Positions 6,984-16,588 are shown, numbered from the stretch's first letter. The stretch: DNA of 64,000 nt from Kaistella gelatinilytica (GCF_015679325.1 NZ_JADPVI010000001.1:310001-374000); one strand, 5' to 3'. Numbers and translations are program-made. Notes: generated by a model not told the origin, from the letters alone.

Positions 6984-6991
6984 TATTTTTG
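6984..6991 (+). promoter_or_regulatory. -7 element four bases before an ATG (leaderless candidate)
   Basis: TATTTTTG matches TAnnTTTG, and only CGCC separates it from the ATG at 6996. Given the usual -7 spacing, transcription would begin at or next to the start codon. No clear -33 box is seen. Confidence 0.5.
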
Positions 6992-6995
6992 CGCC

Positions 6996-8033
6996 ATGCG
7001 TTGGTTAAAATACGGAACTCTTATCATCATTATTTTCTTTGCGGTATATGCCGTTTCTATGTCTTTCGTAGAGGAAAATAAAAATTTCACTATTGAAAAA
7101 GAAATTAATTATCCTGTAGAAAAAGTATTTCCTCAATTTAATAATCTCCAGAATTTCAGCAGTTGGAATTCCTTCTTCAGTAAAAATGATCAATTGTCTT
7201 TTGAGTATTTCACGCCTTACGAAGGGCAGGGAAGTGCCATGACTTTTCACGATAAAAAAAACGAAAATATTTCGGGAGATCTCTTTATAAGATATGCAAA
7301 TCCCAACAAAACATTACGTTACCGTTTATTCGAAGGCAAGCAAAGCAATCCTTATCTGATTGATGTAAAATTCGTAGCCGATCACGAGAAAACTAAAATT
7401 GTTTGGTACATTCAAACTCCGAAACAACCATTTTTAAAACGTTCTCTAAATTTACTGACCGAGGATTATATTGCAGATCAGATCAATGCAAGCATGAAAA
7501 ATTTATACAGTATGCTGGGTAATAAAGTGGATAAAGATAAACAACGTGAAAGGTTAAAATTCGACAGTTTGATGGTGGAGAATCAGGAAGGCCAGTTGCT
7601 TTTGGGAATTAGTGTAAATTCTAAAAATGATAAAAATGCGCTCTTTAAAAATATTATCATCACTCATAACAAAGTGCTGAATTATGTGAAAATGGATTTG
7701 GCGAAGAAAAGCGATGAATACGGAGAACCAATACTGATCACCGACGCCGATAATTTCAAAGACAAAGAAGTTTCTTATTTTTACGGGATTCCGCTTTCAA
7801 AAAGAATTTCAATTTCAGATAATAATTTCAGTTTCAGAACCCTTAATGCTTCAAAAAACTACGTCATCTATTACCGTGGAAACTACGCCGGAAGAATAAA
7901 ATCGATCCAGGAATTACTTCTCAAAGCAAAAAGAGATACGCTTCGCAGTGGAGAATTGCAACAGACTTTTTTGGAGGAACCACGAGACGAGGGTAATACG
8001 GTAATTAAATTGTCACTGCCCGTTTTCAGATAA
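6996..8033 (+). CDS. Membrane-anchored SRPBCC (polyketide cyclase-like) protein
   Basis: A 345-residue protein. One transmembrane helix lies near the N-terminus (TLIIIIFFAVYAVSM), followed by an SRPBCC/START-like lipid-binding domain: FTIEKEINYPVEKVFPQFNN, then SSWNSFF at about 45-60, typical of polyketide-cyclase families of Bacteroidota. The rest shows no enzyme motif. The ATG at 6996 is preferred over upstream TTG at 6981 because it lies right after the promoter and starts MRWLKYG. The function is unknown; binding of a hydrophobic ligand at the membrane is the family expectation. It is a single gene between glgC and the odh operon. Confidence 0.75.
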   Translation: MRWLKYGTLIIIIFFAVYAVSMSFVEENKNFTIEKEINYPVEKVFPQFNNLQNFSSWNSFFSKNDQLSFEYFTPYEGQGSAMTFHDKKNENISGDLFIRYANPNKTLRYRLFEGKQSNPYLIDVKFVADHEKTKIVWYIQTPKQPFLKRSLNLLTEDYIADQINASMKNLYSMLGNKVDKDKQRERLKFDSLMVENQEGQLLLGISVNSKNDKNALFKNIIITHNKVLNYVKMDLAKKSDEYGEPILITDADNFKDKEVSYFYGIPLSKRISISDNNFSFRTLNASKNYVIYYRGNYAGRIKSIQELLLKAKRDTLRSGELQQTFLEEPRDEGNTVIKLSLPVFR

Positions 8034-8086
8034 TTTTTTTAAGTTTTTTAAAGGTCCTTCAGCTTTATTACCTCACTTTTTTTTGC

Positions 8087-8094
8087 TAAATTTG
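8087..8094 (+). promoter_or_regulatory. Promoter of the 2-oxoglutarate dehydrogenase operon
   Basis: TAAATTTG at 8087-8094, about 35 bp before the sucA ATG, matches TAnnTTTG. The -33 region is weak. Confidence 0.5.
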
Positions 8095-8129
8095 TCTTTT
8101 AAATAAAATAAAGAGTTAATCTGTAAAAA

Positions 8130-10937
8130 ATGGACAAATTTTCATTCCTGAATGCTGCACATTCGCAGTTAATAGAAGACTTATATCAGCAATATTTAAA
8201 ATATCCCGATTCTGTAGAGCCTTCCTGGAAAGCATTTTTTCAGGGATTTGATTTTGCGCTCGAAAATTACAGCGAAGACGATTCGGAAAATATTTCCGCA
8301 CCATCAATGCAAAATTCGGCTCCGGTTGCGAATCAAATTGTTTCTAAAGCACAAATTCCTGATGACATTCAAAAAGAATTCAAAGTTCTTAATTTAATTG
8401 AAGCTTACAGACAAAGAGGGCATTTGTTTACCAATACCAATCCTGTAAGAGAAAGACGACACTACGAACCAACTTTGGATATCGAAAATTTTGGACTTTC
8501 ATCAAGCGATTTAAATACTAAATTTAATTCTGCAACTGAAACAGGAATGGGTGCTGCTGCGACGCTGCAGGAATTGATCATCCATCTTGAAAAGATTTAT
8601 TGCGAATCGATCGGTACAGAGTATATGCACATTAACAATGTCGCAGAAAAAAAATTCATCAGAGAATGGATCACCGTTAATGAAAATCATCCTAAACTTT
8701 CGGTTCCGGAAAAAACGGAGATTTTAGAAAAATTGAATCAGGCAGTTGCTTTTGAGAATTATCTTCATACCAAATTTGTTGGTCAAAAAAGATTTTCTTT
8801 AGAAGGTGGCGAATCTCTTATTCCAGCTTTAGATCAGTTGATCACGCGTTCTTCTCAATTAGGAGTTGATGAGGTTGTGTTAGGAATGGCTCACCGCGGG
8901 AGATTAAGCGTTTTGACAAATATTTTCGGGAAATCTTACAAACAGATATTTTCGGAGTTTGAAGGTAAAGAATTCGAAGAAGATGTATTTTCCGGTGACG
9001 TGAAATACCATTTAGGTTCATCTAAAATTATTAAAGCAGAATCTGGTGAAGAAGTTATCATTAATTTAACTCCAAATCCATCACACTTAGAAACTGTAGC
9101 AGCTTTGGTAGAAGGTATTTGCCGCGCTAAAGTTGATCATAAATACAAAGATTACAAAAAAGTTTTACCGATCGTTATTCATGGTGACGGTGCTCTTGCA
9201 GGACAGGGAATTGTCTATGAGATCGCACAGATGATGACTTTGGAAGGATACAAAACAGGTGGAACGATTCATATTGTCGTGAATAATCAGGTTTCATTTA
9301 CCACCAATTATATAGATGCCCGTTCGTCAGTTTATTGTACAGATATCGCAAAAGTGACCGAATCTCCAGTGATGCATGTAAATGCGGATGATGTTGAAGC
9401 TGTTGTTCACGCGATTAGATTTGCTGCAGATTTCCGTTCGGAATTTGGTAAAGATGTTTATATCGACTTGTTAGGTTATAGAAAATATGGTCATAATGAA
9501 GGTGATGAACCTCGTTTCACGCAACCGAATTTATATAAAACGATTTCAAAACACCCAAATCCAAGAGAGATTTATAAAGCTGAATTGATCAAAGAAGGCG
9601 TAGTTTCTGATGAGCTTCTAAAAGAAATGGAATCTAAATTCAAAAAGCTTTTAGATGAAGATTATGATGCTTCAAAGGAAATTGAAAAAAATACAATGGA
9701 TATTTTTATGTCCAAGGACTGGACAGATTTCCCTTTAAGTCCAAAAGATGCGATGCAGATTCCTGTCAATACAGGATTTAATTTAGAGGAATTAAAAAAA
9801 CTCGCCATTAAAATGACGACGTTGCCTGCAGACAAAAAATTCATTTCTAAGATCACAAGACTATTTGAGAACCGTTTAAAAATGATCGAAGCCAATTCTT
9901 TGGATTGGGCACTTGGTGAATGGTTAGCTTATGCGACTTTGCTCACAGAAGGGAATGATATAAGAATTTCCGGTGAAGATGTGGAGAGAGGAACTTTCTC
10001 TCACCGTCACGCCGTTGTGAAAACAGAAGATACAGAAGAAGAATATATTCCGTTGAGACATATTTCCGAGAGCCGTTTCGATATTTACAATTCCCACCTT
10101 TCCGAATATGGAGTGCTTGGTTTTGATTATGGTTATGCCATGGCTTCACCGCAAACTTTAACGGTTTGGGAAGCTCAATTTGGAGATTTCGTGAATGGAG
10201 CACAAATTATTATCGACCAGTATTTGGTAGCCGCAGAAGAGAAATGGAAAATCCAAAATGGATTGGTAATGCTGCTTCCACATGGTTTTGAAGGTCAAGG
10301 TGCAGAACATTCTTCCGCCAGACTGGAAAGATTTTTAACGCTTGCTGCAAACGAAAATATGACGGTTGCCAATGCGACAACGCCTGCAAACTATTTCCAC
10401 TTGTTGAGAAGACAGTTAAAATGGAATTTCAGAAAGCCATTGATAGTAATGACTCCGAAATCTTTGCTTCGTCACCCGAAAGTTGTTTCGCCTTTAGAAG
10501 ATTTTGCAAACGGACAATTCCAACCGATCATCGACGATTCTACTGCGAATGCCGATAAAATTGAAAAACTAGTTTTATGTTCAGGTAAAATTTACTACGA
10601 ACTTTTAGCTAAAAAAGAAGAATTGAATTGTGAGAATATTGCTTTGGTAAGATTTGAGCAGCTTTATCCACTTCAGAATGACAAAATTGAAGAAATCTTC
10701 GCGAAATATAAAAATAGAAAAGAACTTCTTTGGGTTCAGGAAGAGCCAGAAAATATGGGAGCCTGGACTTTTATTTTAAGAAATTTCAGAGACACAGGAA
10801 TTCAGGTTATTGCAGCAGTTGCGAGTGGAACGCCAGCTCCTGGTAGTCATAAAATGTTTGAGAAAAATCAGAACAATGTGATCAACAGAGTTTTTGACCG
10901 AGACGATGCACCTGTAAAAAGACCAGTAACTGCTTAA
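8130..10937 (+). CDS. sucA: 2-oxoglutarate dehydrogenase E1 component
   Basis: A 935-residue thiamine-diphosphate enzyme. The N-terminal peptide FLNAAHSQLIEDLYQQYL (5-22) is the E2-binding segment of OdhA/SucA. MAHRGRLSVLTN and HGDGALAGQG (about 351-360) belong to the ThDP domain, and GYRKYGHNEGDEPRFTQP is another family block. The C-terminal transketolase-like region has AEHSSARLERFL. It decarboxylates 2-oxoglutarate and transfers the succinyl group to E2 lipoamide in the TCA cycle. An unknown secreted-protein gene begins 6 bp after it and then sucB, so the three share an operon. Confidence 0.96.
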   Translation: MDKFSFLNAAHSQLIEDLYQQYLKYPDSVEPSWKAFFQGFDFALENYSEDDSENISAPSMQNSAPVANQIVSKAQIPDDIQKEFKVLNLIEAYRQRGHLFTNTNPVRERRHYEPTLDIENFGLSSSDLNTKFNSATETGMGAAATLQELIIHLEKIYCESIGTEYMHINNVAEKKFIREWITVNENHPKLSVPEKTEILEKLNQAVAFENYLHTKFVGQKRFSLEGGESLIPALDQLITRSSQLGVDEVVLGMAHRGRLSVLTNIFGKSYKQIFSEFEGKEFEEDVFSGDVKYHLGSSKIIKAESGEEVIINLTPNPSHLETVAALVEGICRAKVDHKYKDYKKVLPIVIHGDGALAGQGIVYEIAQMMTLEGYKTGGTIHIVVNNQVSFTTNYIDARSSVYCTDIAKVTESPVMHVNADDVEAVVHAIRFAADFRSEFGKDVYIDLLGYRKYGHNEGDEPRFTQPNLYKTISKHPNPREIYKAELIKEGVVSDELLKEMESKFKKLLDEDYDASKEIEKNTMDIFMSKDWTDFPLSPKDAMQIPVNTGFNLEELKKLAIKMTTLPADKKFISKITRLFENRLKMIEANSLDWALGEWLAYATLLTEGNDIRISGEDVERGTFSHRHAVVKTEDTEEEYIPLRHISESRFDIYNSHLSEYGVLGFDYGYAMASPQTLTVWEAQFGDFVNGAQIIIDQYLVAAEEKWKIQNGLVMLLPHGFEGQGAEHSSARLERFLTLAANENMTVANATTPANYFHLLRRQLKWNFRKPLIVMTPKSLLRHPKVVSPLEDFANGQFQPIIDDSTANADKIEKLVLCSGKIYYELLAKKEELNCENIALVRFEQLYPLQNDKIEEIFAKYKNRKELLWVQEEPENMGAWTFILRNFRDTGIQVIAAVASGTPAPGSHKMFEKNQNNVINRVFDRDDAPVKRPVTA

Positions 10938-10943
10938 TTTTAA

Positions 10944-11510
10944 ATGAAAAAAATCTTTTTATTTTTAAGTTTAATTTTTTGTGTTCCGTTTTTTGCGCAG
11001 AACATGAAAGCTGATATTGAAAGTCAGTTTCGGGATTATAATAATTTAATTATAGAAAAGCATTTTGAAAAAGCACTTCAGCTTTATGGTAATGAAGATT
11101 TCTTGAAACTCTTTTCGAAAGAGCAGTTGGTTGAAAAAATGAACGCCATGTTCAATTCACCGGAAATTGATTTTCATTTCGTAACTCCAGAAAATATAGT
11201 GGTAAGTGATAAAATTATTGATCAGAAAGAAAAGAAATTTGTGAAGATCGATTTTCAACAAAAACTGGAAATGAAATTTAATGAAGCTGATCTAAACAAA
11301 GATGATTTGCTGGCTGCTTTGCAAAAATCTTTTGGTGATGAACATGTGAAATATAACGATAAAACGGGATATTTCTTAATAGATACGGACAAAACAGCGG
11401 TCGCAAATTCCACTGACTTAAAAAACTGGAAATTTACCGTTCTGGAAAAAAAACAAATTCCAGTATTAATAGGATTTATTCCGGAGCAATTTTTAAAAGA
11501 TTTAAAATAA
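10944..11510 (+). CDS. Secreted protein of unknown function in odh operon
   Basis: 188 residues. A clear signal peptide, MKKIFLFLSLIFCVPFFAQN, ends in the FAQ cleavage site typical of Flavobacteria. The mature part is alpha/beta-like, with the early helix IESQFRDYNNLIIEKHFEKALQLY, and no family motif that I recognise; a NTF2-like or other small periplasmic fold is possible. It lies 6 bp after sucA and 18 bp before sucB, an odd place for an exported protein between two cytoplasmic subunits. No link to the dehydrogenase can be argued beyond co-transcription. Confidence 0.75.
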   Translation: MKKIFLFLSLIFCVPFFAQNMKADIESQFRDYNNLIIEKHFEKALQLYGNEDFLKLFSKEQLVEKMNAMFNSPEIDFHFVTPENIVVSDKIIDQKEKKFVKIDFQQKLEMKFNEADLNKDDLLAALQKSFGDEHVKYNDKTGYFLIDTDKTAVANSTDLKNWKFTVLEKKQIPVLIGFIPEQFLKDLK

Positions 11511-11528
11511 TAAACAAAAATATTAACG

Positions 11529-12785
11529 ATGTCAATATTAGAAATGAAAGTCCCGTCGCCGGGAGAATCCATCACAGAAGTTGAAATCGCATCTTGGTTG
11601 GTAAAAGACGGCGATTTTGTAGAAAAAGATCAACCGATCGCTGAAGTTGATTCCGATAAAGCAACGCTGGAACTTCCTGCAGAACAAAGTGGTGTTATCA
11701 CTTTAAAAGCGGAAGAAGGTGAAGTGGTACAGGTGGGACAAGTTGTTTGTTTGATCGATACTGCGGCTGCGAAACCGGATAGTTCAGCTGCTCCAAAAAC
11801 GGAAAATGCCGAGGCTCCACAAGCAGAAAAAAAGGTTGTTGAAAAACCAGCGATCGTTCAGGAAGCTAAAAAAGAAGAAAAGCCAGTTGCTACAAGTTAT
11901 GCATCGGGAACTCCTTCTCCCGCAGCTAAGAAAATTTTGGACGAAAAAGGAATTGACACTGCGCAAGTTTCAGGTTCCGGAAGAGATGGTAGAATTACAA
12001 AAGATGATGCCGAAACTGCCTCTGTTGCAGCAATGGGATCTGCTTCTTCTACAACAGGATCAAGAGGTTCAAGCACTACAAAACTTTCAGTTTTAAGAAG
12101 GAAAATCGCAGCAAGATTGGTTTCTGTGAAAAACGAAACTGCAATGTTGACTACCTTTAATGAAGTCGACATGTCTGAAATTTTCAGAATTAGAAAACAA
12201 TATAAAGAAGAATTTTCGCAAAAACACGGTATCGGTTTAGGATTTATGTCTTTCTTCACAAAAGCAGTTACTAGAGCGTTGCAAATGTATCCTGACGTAA
12301 ATGCTTCTATCGATGGAGATTACAAAATTAATTACGATTTCTGCGATATTTCAATTGCGGTTTCAGGACCAAAAGGTTTGATGGTTCCGGTTCTTAGAAA
12401 TGCTGAGAATATGACTTTCAGAGCTGTTGAAGCAAACATCAAATCCCTTGCTGAAAAAGTAAGAGATGGTAAAATTACGATTGATGAAATGACAGGGGGT
12501 ACTTTTACATTAACGAATGGTGGTACTTTCGGATCGATGATGTCTACGCCAATTATTAACCCGCCGCAGTCTGCAATTTTGGGAATGCACAATATTCTTC
12601 AAAGACCGATGGCGATTGACGGACAGGTTGTAATTCGCCCAATGATGTATCTGGCGGTATCTTATGATCACAGAATCATTGATGGTAAAGAATCTGTAGG
12701 ATTTTTAGTAGCCGTGAAAGAAGCGATCGATAACCCGGTACAATTCTTAATGGATGGCGACGAAAGAAAAGCGCTTGAATTGTAA
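11529..12785 (+). CDS. sucB: Dihydrolipoyllysine-residue succinyltransferase (E2)
   Basis: 418 residues. The lipoyl domain occupies about 1-77, with the lipoylated Lys44 in [10 protein letters not shown]. An Ala/Pro/Glu/Lys-rich linker follows, then an E3/E1-binding domain (about 127-162, [13 protein letters not shown] and [12 protein letters not shown]), a Ser/Thr-rich linker, and the catalytic acyltransferase domain with His381 and Asp385 in YDHRIIDG. It transfers succinyl from lipoamide to CoA. The E3 dehydrogenase gene is not in the window. A terminator follows. Confidence 0.95.
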   Translation: MSILEMKVPSPGESITEVEIASWLVKDGDFVEKDQPIAEVDSDKATLELPAEQSGVITLKAEEGEVVQVGQVVCLIDTAAAKPDSSAAPKTENAEAPQAEKKVVEKPAIVQEAKKEEKPVATSYASGTPSPAAKKILDEKGIDTAQVSGSGRDGRITKDDAETASVAAMGSASSTTGSRGSSTTKLSVLRRKIAARLVSVKNETAMLTTFNEVDMSEIFRIRKQYKEEFSQKHGIGLGFMSFFTKAVTRALQMYPDVNASIDGDYKINYDFCDISIAVSGPKGLMVPVLRNAENMTFRAVEANIKSLAEKVRDGKITIDEMTGGTFTLTNGGTFGSMMSTPIINPPQSAILGMHNILQRPMAIDGQVVIRPMMYLAVSYDHRIIDGKESVGFLVAVKEAIDNPVQFLMDGDERKALEL

Positions 12786-12816
12786 AATTTATTTAAAATA
12801 TTTCTAAAATATTCAC

Positions 12817-12844
12817 AATCCCGCTAATTAAAGGCGGGATTTTT
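12817..12844 (+). terminator. Terminator of odh operon
   Basis: AATCCCGC pairs with GCGGGATT across a 9-nt loop, and a T run follows. Confidence 0.85.
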
Positions 12845-12870
12845 GTATTCAATAAAAAAAAATAACCAAT

Positions 12871-13257
12871 ATGTTTTCTGCAACTACATTCGATATTAAG
12901 GTTTCCGTTGTTCCAGAATATGACGTTAAAAACAGTTTTCCCTCAGAAAACCGTTTTATTTTTCGTTATCACATTACGATCGAAAACTTAAGCGACTTTC
13001 CCATTAAGTTTCTGCGAAGAAAATGGTTGATCTATGACGTTGGTTTTGGATTTACTGAAGTGATGGGAGATGGGGTGATCGGTTTAACTCCCGAAATTCA
13101 CCCGGGAGAATCTTTTAAATATTTTTCAAATGTCAATCTCAGATCCGGTGTTGGAAATATGTCGGGAACTTATTTTTGCAGCCATCTACTGACCAATGAT
13201 ACTTTAGAAATAGAAATTCCAAAATTTAATTTAGTTGCCCAGGTTCTGAGTAATTAA
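12871..13257 (+). CDS. apaG: ApaG domain protein
   Basis: 128 residues forming one ApaG (DUF525) beta-sandwich: FRYHITIENL, then RRKWLIYDVG, EVMGDGVIGLTPEIHPGE and GVGNMSGTYF. ApaG is associated with Co/Mg resistance and Ap4A metabolism in enterobacteria, but its biochemical role is not settled. It is convergent with the exonuclease gene, whose stop is only 9 bp away, so the two ends leave no room for a long terminator. Confidence 0.9.
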   Translation: MFSATTFDIKVSVVPEYDVKNSFPSENRFIFRYHITIENLSDFPIKFLRRKWLIYDVGFGFTEVMGDGVIGLTPEIHPGESFKYFSNVNLRSGVGNMSGTYFCSHLLTNDTLEIEIPKFNLVAQVLSN

Positions 13258-13266
13258 GTTTCCTGA

Positions 13267-13824
13267 TTATAGAATTTTTAGATTTTTTTTCATAACCTCA
13301 TTTACCTCTTCATTTCTCGTCAGCATTAATCTCTCAAAGGCAAGCAGCGATATTTTTGCACAAACTTCCGCGTCAGCTCCCGCTCTGTGGTGGTTGAATT
13401 GGATATTATGCTGTTCAGCCAAAGATTTAAGTCCGTATTTTGGTAGATCTTTCCAGGATTTTTTCGCTAAAGAGATACTGCATAAGTAATTAATTTTCGG
13501 TTTAAAAAAACCATAATAATCCAGACAGCTTCGCAAAACTCCCGCATCGAAACCAGCGTTGTGAGCGATCATCAGATTTCCGTACATCAGGTTTTCGGCT
13601 TCGTGCCAGATCTCTTCAAAAGTGGGTGCGTTTTGAACTTCTTTAGGAGTGATCCCATGAACATCAATGTTTCTCGGGTGAAAATAAGGGAAACTTGGAG
13701 GTTTAATAAGCCAGGTTTGTGTTTTAACTATCACGCCATTTTCAACGACGCAAATTCCCATCTCGCACGCAGAATTTCTTTCGTGAGTTGCAGTTTCAAA
13801 ATCAATGGCGCAGAAATCAATCAA
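13267..13824 (-). CDS. DEDDh 3'-5' exonuclease (DNA polymerase III epsilon-like)
   Basis: 185 residues. Exo I is FCAIDFETATHERNSA, with Asp8 and Glu10. The middle motif has NLMIAHNAGFDAGVLRSCLDYYG, a DnaQ-like Exo II. The last motif is HHRAGADAEVCA, with the catalytic His and Asp of the DEDDh class. Its length fits a stand-alone exonuclease, either a proofreading epsilon homologue or an RNase T-like nuclease. It is the last gene of a minus-strand block beginning at 17464. Confidence 0.85.
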   Translation of the reverse strand: MIDFCAIDFETATHERNSACEMGICVVENGVIVKTQTWLIKPPSFPYFHPRNIDVHGITPKEVQNAPTFEEIWHEAENLMYGNLMIAHNAGFDAGVLRSCLDYYGFFKPKINYLCSISLAKKSWKDLPKYGLKSLAEQHNIQFNHHRAGADAEVCAKISLLAFERLMLTRNEEVNEVMKKNLKIL

Positions 13825-13873
13825 TTTTTTATCATTTTTTTAGATATTATTTAAATTCGGAAAGTTGTTTTTT

Positions 13874-14641
13874 TCAGGAGAGAATGTTTTTTATTTCATT
13901 TATGAATTCTTCAAATGAAGCTAAGTCATCATGATTTGCACCAGAAATTTCGATGAATTTTTTTTCTATTTTTGGTTGTGACTTTTCAAAAACTTCAAAT
14001 AATTTTTTGCCGGATTTTAGCGGAACGACCTTATCTTTTGTTCCGTGGAAATGATACAGAGGAACTTTTACTCGTGGTATAATTTCGTTGGACATAAAAT
14101 GATAAGTCATCGTTGGAGAAACGCGATCGGTCACCTTTTTTGGTAACCAACGGTTTACTATATCCTGCAAATTAAAAAATGTAGCTTCCAAAATCAAAGC
14201 TTTTGGCAGATTATCAGCAGCAACTTTTAAGGCAAAAACACCACCTAAACTTCTCCCGTAAACGACCATCTTTTCTTCTCCATAAATCTTCTTTGCAAAG
14301 TTATAGAAAAACTGAGCGTCGGAATAGAGCAGATCTTCATTTCTGGGACCGGAACTTTTCCCGTAACCACGATAATCCATTACCAAAACATCATACCCAA
14401 ATTCTGTAAATTCACCGGCAATTTTCCCCCATCGATGAAGGTTGGCCGAGTTTCCGTGAAAATAGAGAAGAACACCTTTTGGATTTTTAATTTTGAAATG
14501 AAGCACATTGATCGTTCCATCAAACGGTGTTTCCCAGAAATATTCCTCGAAATCTTTTTCAAAGTCGAATTGGTGTTGATTCGGTAAAATGACTGGTAAA
14601 AAAACTACTTTTTCCTGAAAGTATTTTAGGATTTCCGACAT
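13874..14641 (-). CDS. Alpha/beta hydrolase
   Basis: 255 residues. The oxyanion strand is LLYFHGNSAN (58-67), the nucleophile elbow is YGRSLGG with Ser131, the acid is Asp203 in HGTKDKVVP and the base is His237 in GANHDD. The fold resembles the ABHD12/ABHD17-like BEM46 group of hydrolases acting on lipids or acyl groups. The substrate is unknown. It is a paralogue of the next gene (14660-15520), sharing MDYRGYGKS and the catalytic elbow, so the pair arose by tandem duplication. The start codon is four bases from a -7 element. Confidence 0.85.
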   Translation of the reverse strand: MSEILKYFQEKVVFLPVILPNQHQFDFEKDFEEYFWETPFDGTINVLHFKIKNPKGVLLYFHGNSANLHRWGKIAGEFTEFGYDVLVMDYRGYGKSSGPRNEDLLYSDAQFFYNFAKKIYGEEKMVVYGRSLGGVFALKVAADNLPKALILEATFFNLQDIVNRWLPKKVTDRVSPTMTYHFMSNEIIPRVKVPLYHFHGTKDKVVPLKSGKKLFEVFEKSQPKIEKKFIEISGANHDDLASFEEFINEIKNILS

Positions 14642-14645
14642 GATG

Positions 14646-14653
14646 CAAATTTA
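14646..14653 (-). promoter_or_regulatory. -7 element four bases before an ATG (minus strand, leaderless candidate)
   Basis: On the minus strand TAAATTTG is followed by CATC and then the ATG of the hydrolase gene at 14641. The spacing matches those at 6984 and 26760. Confidence 0.5.
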
Positions 14654-14659
14654 TGAAAA

Positions 14660-15520
14660 CTAATTTTTCCTGTGGCTTTCATTCATACTTGTTTTATCCA
14701 TATCGATAAAAACTTTTCGCTCCTCAAAAATTTCTTCCATCACGCGATGGTATTCTTCAAACTGATGAATATTAATATGACCTGCTCCTAAAATTACGTA
14801 AAGTCTCGTCAGTTTTGGATTAATTTCAGACAGGTCGATTGCAGTTTTTATGGGAACTAAATTATCGTCGCTACCGTGAATAATTTTAATAGGGCAACGA
14901 ACATTTTTTAGATAATGAAAAGTCGGAATATTATAACGAAGAAAAGGTTTTGCAGGCATAAAAGGAAGATAACGGTGAATAGTCCGCAAAAGCGAGTAGA
15001 GCGGAGAAGTGAGGATCAACATTCGAGGATTATTTTTTGCAGCCAGTCTTGCCGCAAATCCAGAACCGAGCGATCGACCATAAACTATAATTTTATCCTC
15101 GGAATATTCTTTTTTAGCGATATCATAAATGAACTGGGAATCACGTTTCATCGCTTCGACCGTTCTTTTTCCCGTACTTTTCCCGAATCCACGATAATCC
15201 ATCATAATTACTTCGTAGCCGAGTCTTGTAAAATCAATTGCGAATTTTCCCCAACCTTTGATGCTTTTGGTATTACCTTTCAAATAAATCACAACTCCTT
15301 TCGGATGATCTACGAGGAAATGGAGATAATTAATTTGTGCGCCGGGTTCAGTTTCTACGGTTCTTTCCTCGGCTTTCAAATTGTCATAAGCAAATTTAAA
15401 ATCTGGCGCCAATTTCTCCGGTTGAAAGAAAAATCTATGCTGAAAAAAGTAAATGAGTAAACCCAAAATTAGGGTTACAGTTACAGCAATGGTCAGGATA
15501 AAGTAAATATCTATTTTCAT
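14660..15520 (-). CDS. Membrane-anchored alpha/beta hydrolase
   Basis: 286 residues. An N-terminal transmembrane helix (YFILTIAVTVTLILGLLIYF) should anchor the enzyme. The catalytic triad is visible: Ser150 in YGRSLGSG, Asp219 in HGSDDNLVP, and His248 in GAGHINI. The oxyanion-hole strand reads VIYLKGNTK where the paralogue has LLYFHGNSA, so the conserved His-Gly there is Lys-Gly. The substrate is unknown. It ends 18 bp before the paralogous hydrolase, which has its own apparent promoter. Confidence 0.82.
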   Translation of the reverse strand: MKIDIYFILTIAVTVTLILGLLIYFFQHRFFFQPEKLAPDFKFAYDNLKAEERTVETEPGAQINYLHFLVDHPKGVVIYLKGNTKSIKGWGKFAIDFTRLGYEVIMMDYRGFGKSTGKRTVEAMKRDSQFIYDIAKKEYSEDKIIVYGRSLGSGFAARLAAKNNPRMLILTSPLYSLLRTIHRYLPFMPAKPFLRYNIPTFHYLKNVRCPIKIIHGSDDNLVPIKTAIDLSEINPKLTRLYVILGAGHINIHQFEEYHRVMEEIFEERKVFIDMDKTSMNESHRKN

Positions 15521-15586
15521 ATCGGTGATATAAATTTAGATAAATTTATCAGAAGAATTGGATATAAGTTGAATTTTTACGAATGA

Positions 15587-16549
15587 TTAAAGGAAATGTT
15601 TAAATATTAACCATTTTGAATGATAATAGTCTTTATTCTGATTTTTACCACGAAGCTTTAACGTTCCTGCAAATTGTCCGTACCAACTTCCGTGTGCTCT
15701 GATAACTGCCCAGAAATGAGCGAAACTATTCGTCAAACCCAAATAAATTCCTGCGAATCCGTCTAAAACCATACGAAATGGGATCAACCAAAATAAAGTT
15801 GCAAGTGGAAGATTTTTCAAAAGCATTGAAAGGTTATTCTTGAAGTTTAAAAAAGTTTTCTGTGGGTTTTGTTTATTTAAAGTTCCGCCTCCAACATGAT
15901 AAATTGTAGATTTTCCTGTGTAAAATATTTTCTTTCCCGAATTTTTCAAACGCCAGCAAAGATCGATTTCCTCCTGATGCGCAAAAAATCTTTCATCAAA
16001 ACCATTTTGAGCCCAAAAATCTTCCGATCGGATAAAGAAACAACAACCTGAAGCCCAGAAAATTTCGGTTTCATCGTCGTATTGTCCTTTGTCTGTTTCA
16101 ATGTTTTCAAAAATTCTTCCACGGCAATAGGGAAATCCCAAATTATCAATGAAACCACCTGCAGCTCCTGCGAATTCGAAATAATTTCTTCGATTATAAT
16201 CTAAAATTTTAGGTTGAATGGCCGCAATTGTGGAATCACTTTGAAATAAATTTATAACCGGAGAGATCCAGTTATCAGTGACTTCAACATCAGAATTTAA
16301 AAGACAATAAATTTCGCTGTCAATTTCTTTTAAACCTTCATTGTAACCGCCTGCAAATCCGTAATTCTTTTCGTTTTGAACAATTTTTACGCTCGGAAAA
16401 TTCTCTTTTAAAAAAGAAACAGAATCATCTGTTGATGCATTGTCAATAACAAAAATATTAGTGTTTACAGAGTTTGAAATAACATTGGGAAGAAACTTTT
16501 CTAACCAACTTTTTCCATTCCAGTTTAATATGACGATTGCTAAATTCAA
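15587..16549 (-). CDS. Family 2 glycosyltransferase
   Basis: 320 residues with a GT-A fold. VILNWNGKSWLEKFLPN begins the domain, NASTDDSVSFL binds nucleotide, LLNSDVEV is the DxD-like site, and EIDLCWRLKNSGKKIFY is the acceptor-side ED block. A hydrophobic C-terminal segment around LPLATLFWLIPFRMVL may contact the membrane. It is rhamnosyltransferase-like, so a cell-surface polysaccharide role is likely. It starts 39 bp after the acyltransferase gene, suggesting a shared lipid/LPS operon. Confidence 0.88.
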   Translation of the reverse strand: MNLAIVILNWNGKSWLEKFLPNVISNSVNTNIFVIDNASTDDSVSFLKENFPSVKIVQNEKNYGFAGGYNEGLKEIDSEIYCLLNSDVEVTDNWISPVINLFQSDSTIAAIQPKILDYNRRNYFEFAGAAGGFIDNLGFPYCRGRIFENIETDKGQYDDETEIFWASGCCFFIRSEDFWAQNGFDERFFAHQEEIDLCWRLKNSGKKIFYTGKSTIYHVGGGTLNKQNPQKTFLNFKNNLSMLLKNLPLATLFWLIPFRMVLDGFAGIYLGLTNSFAHFWAVIRAHGSWYGQFAGTLKLRGKNQNKDYYHSKWLIFKHFL

Positions 16550-16588
16550 GATTTAAAAATTAATGATTGATCAAAATAAATTTGCAAA

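Noticed and set aside
11806..12259. Alternative frames of 96 and 120 codons in sucB
   Set aside because: They fall in the low-complexity linker region of the E2 gene and have no family features.
14915..15460. Plus-strand frame of 181 codons
   Set aside because: It is antisense to the membrane-anchored hydrolase, whose catalytic triad and membrane helix are clear.
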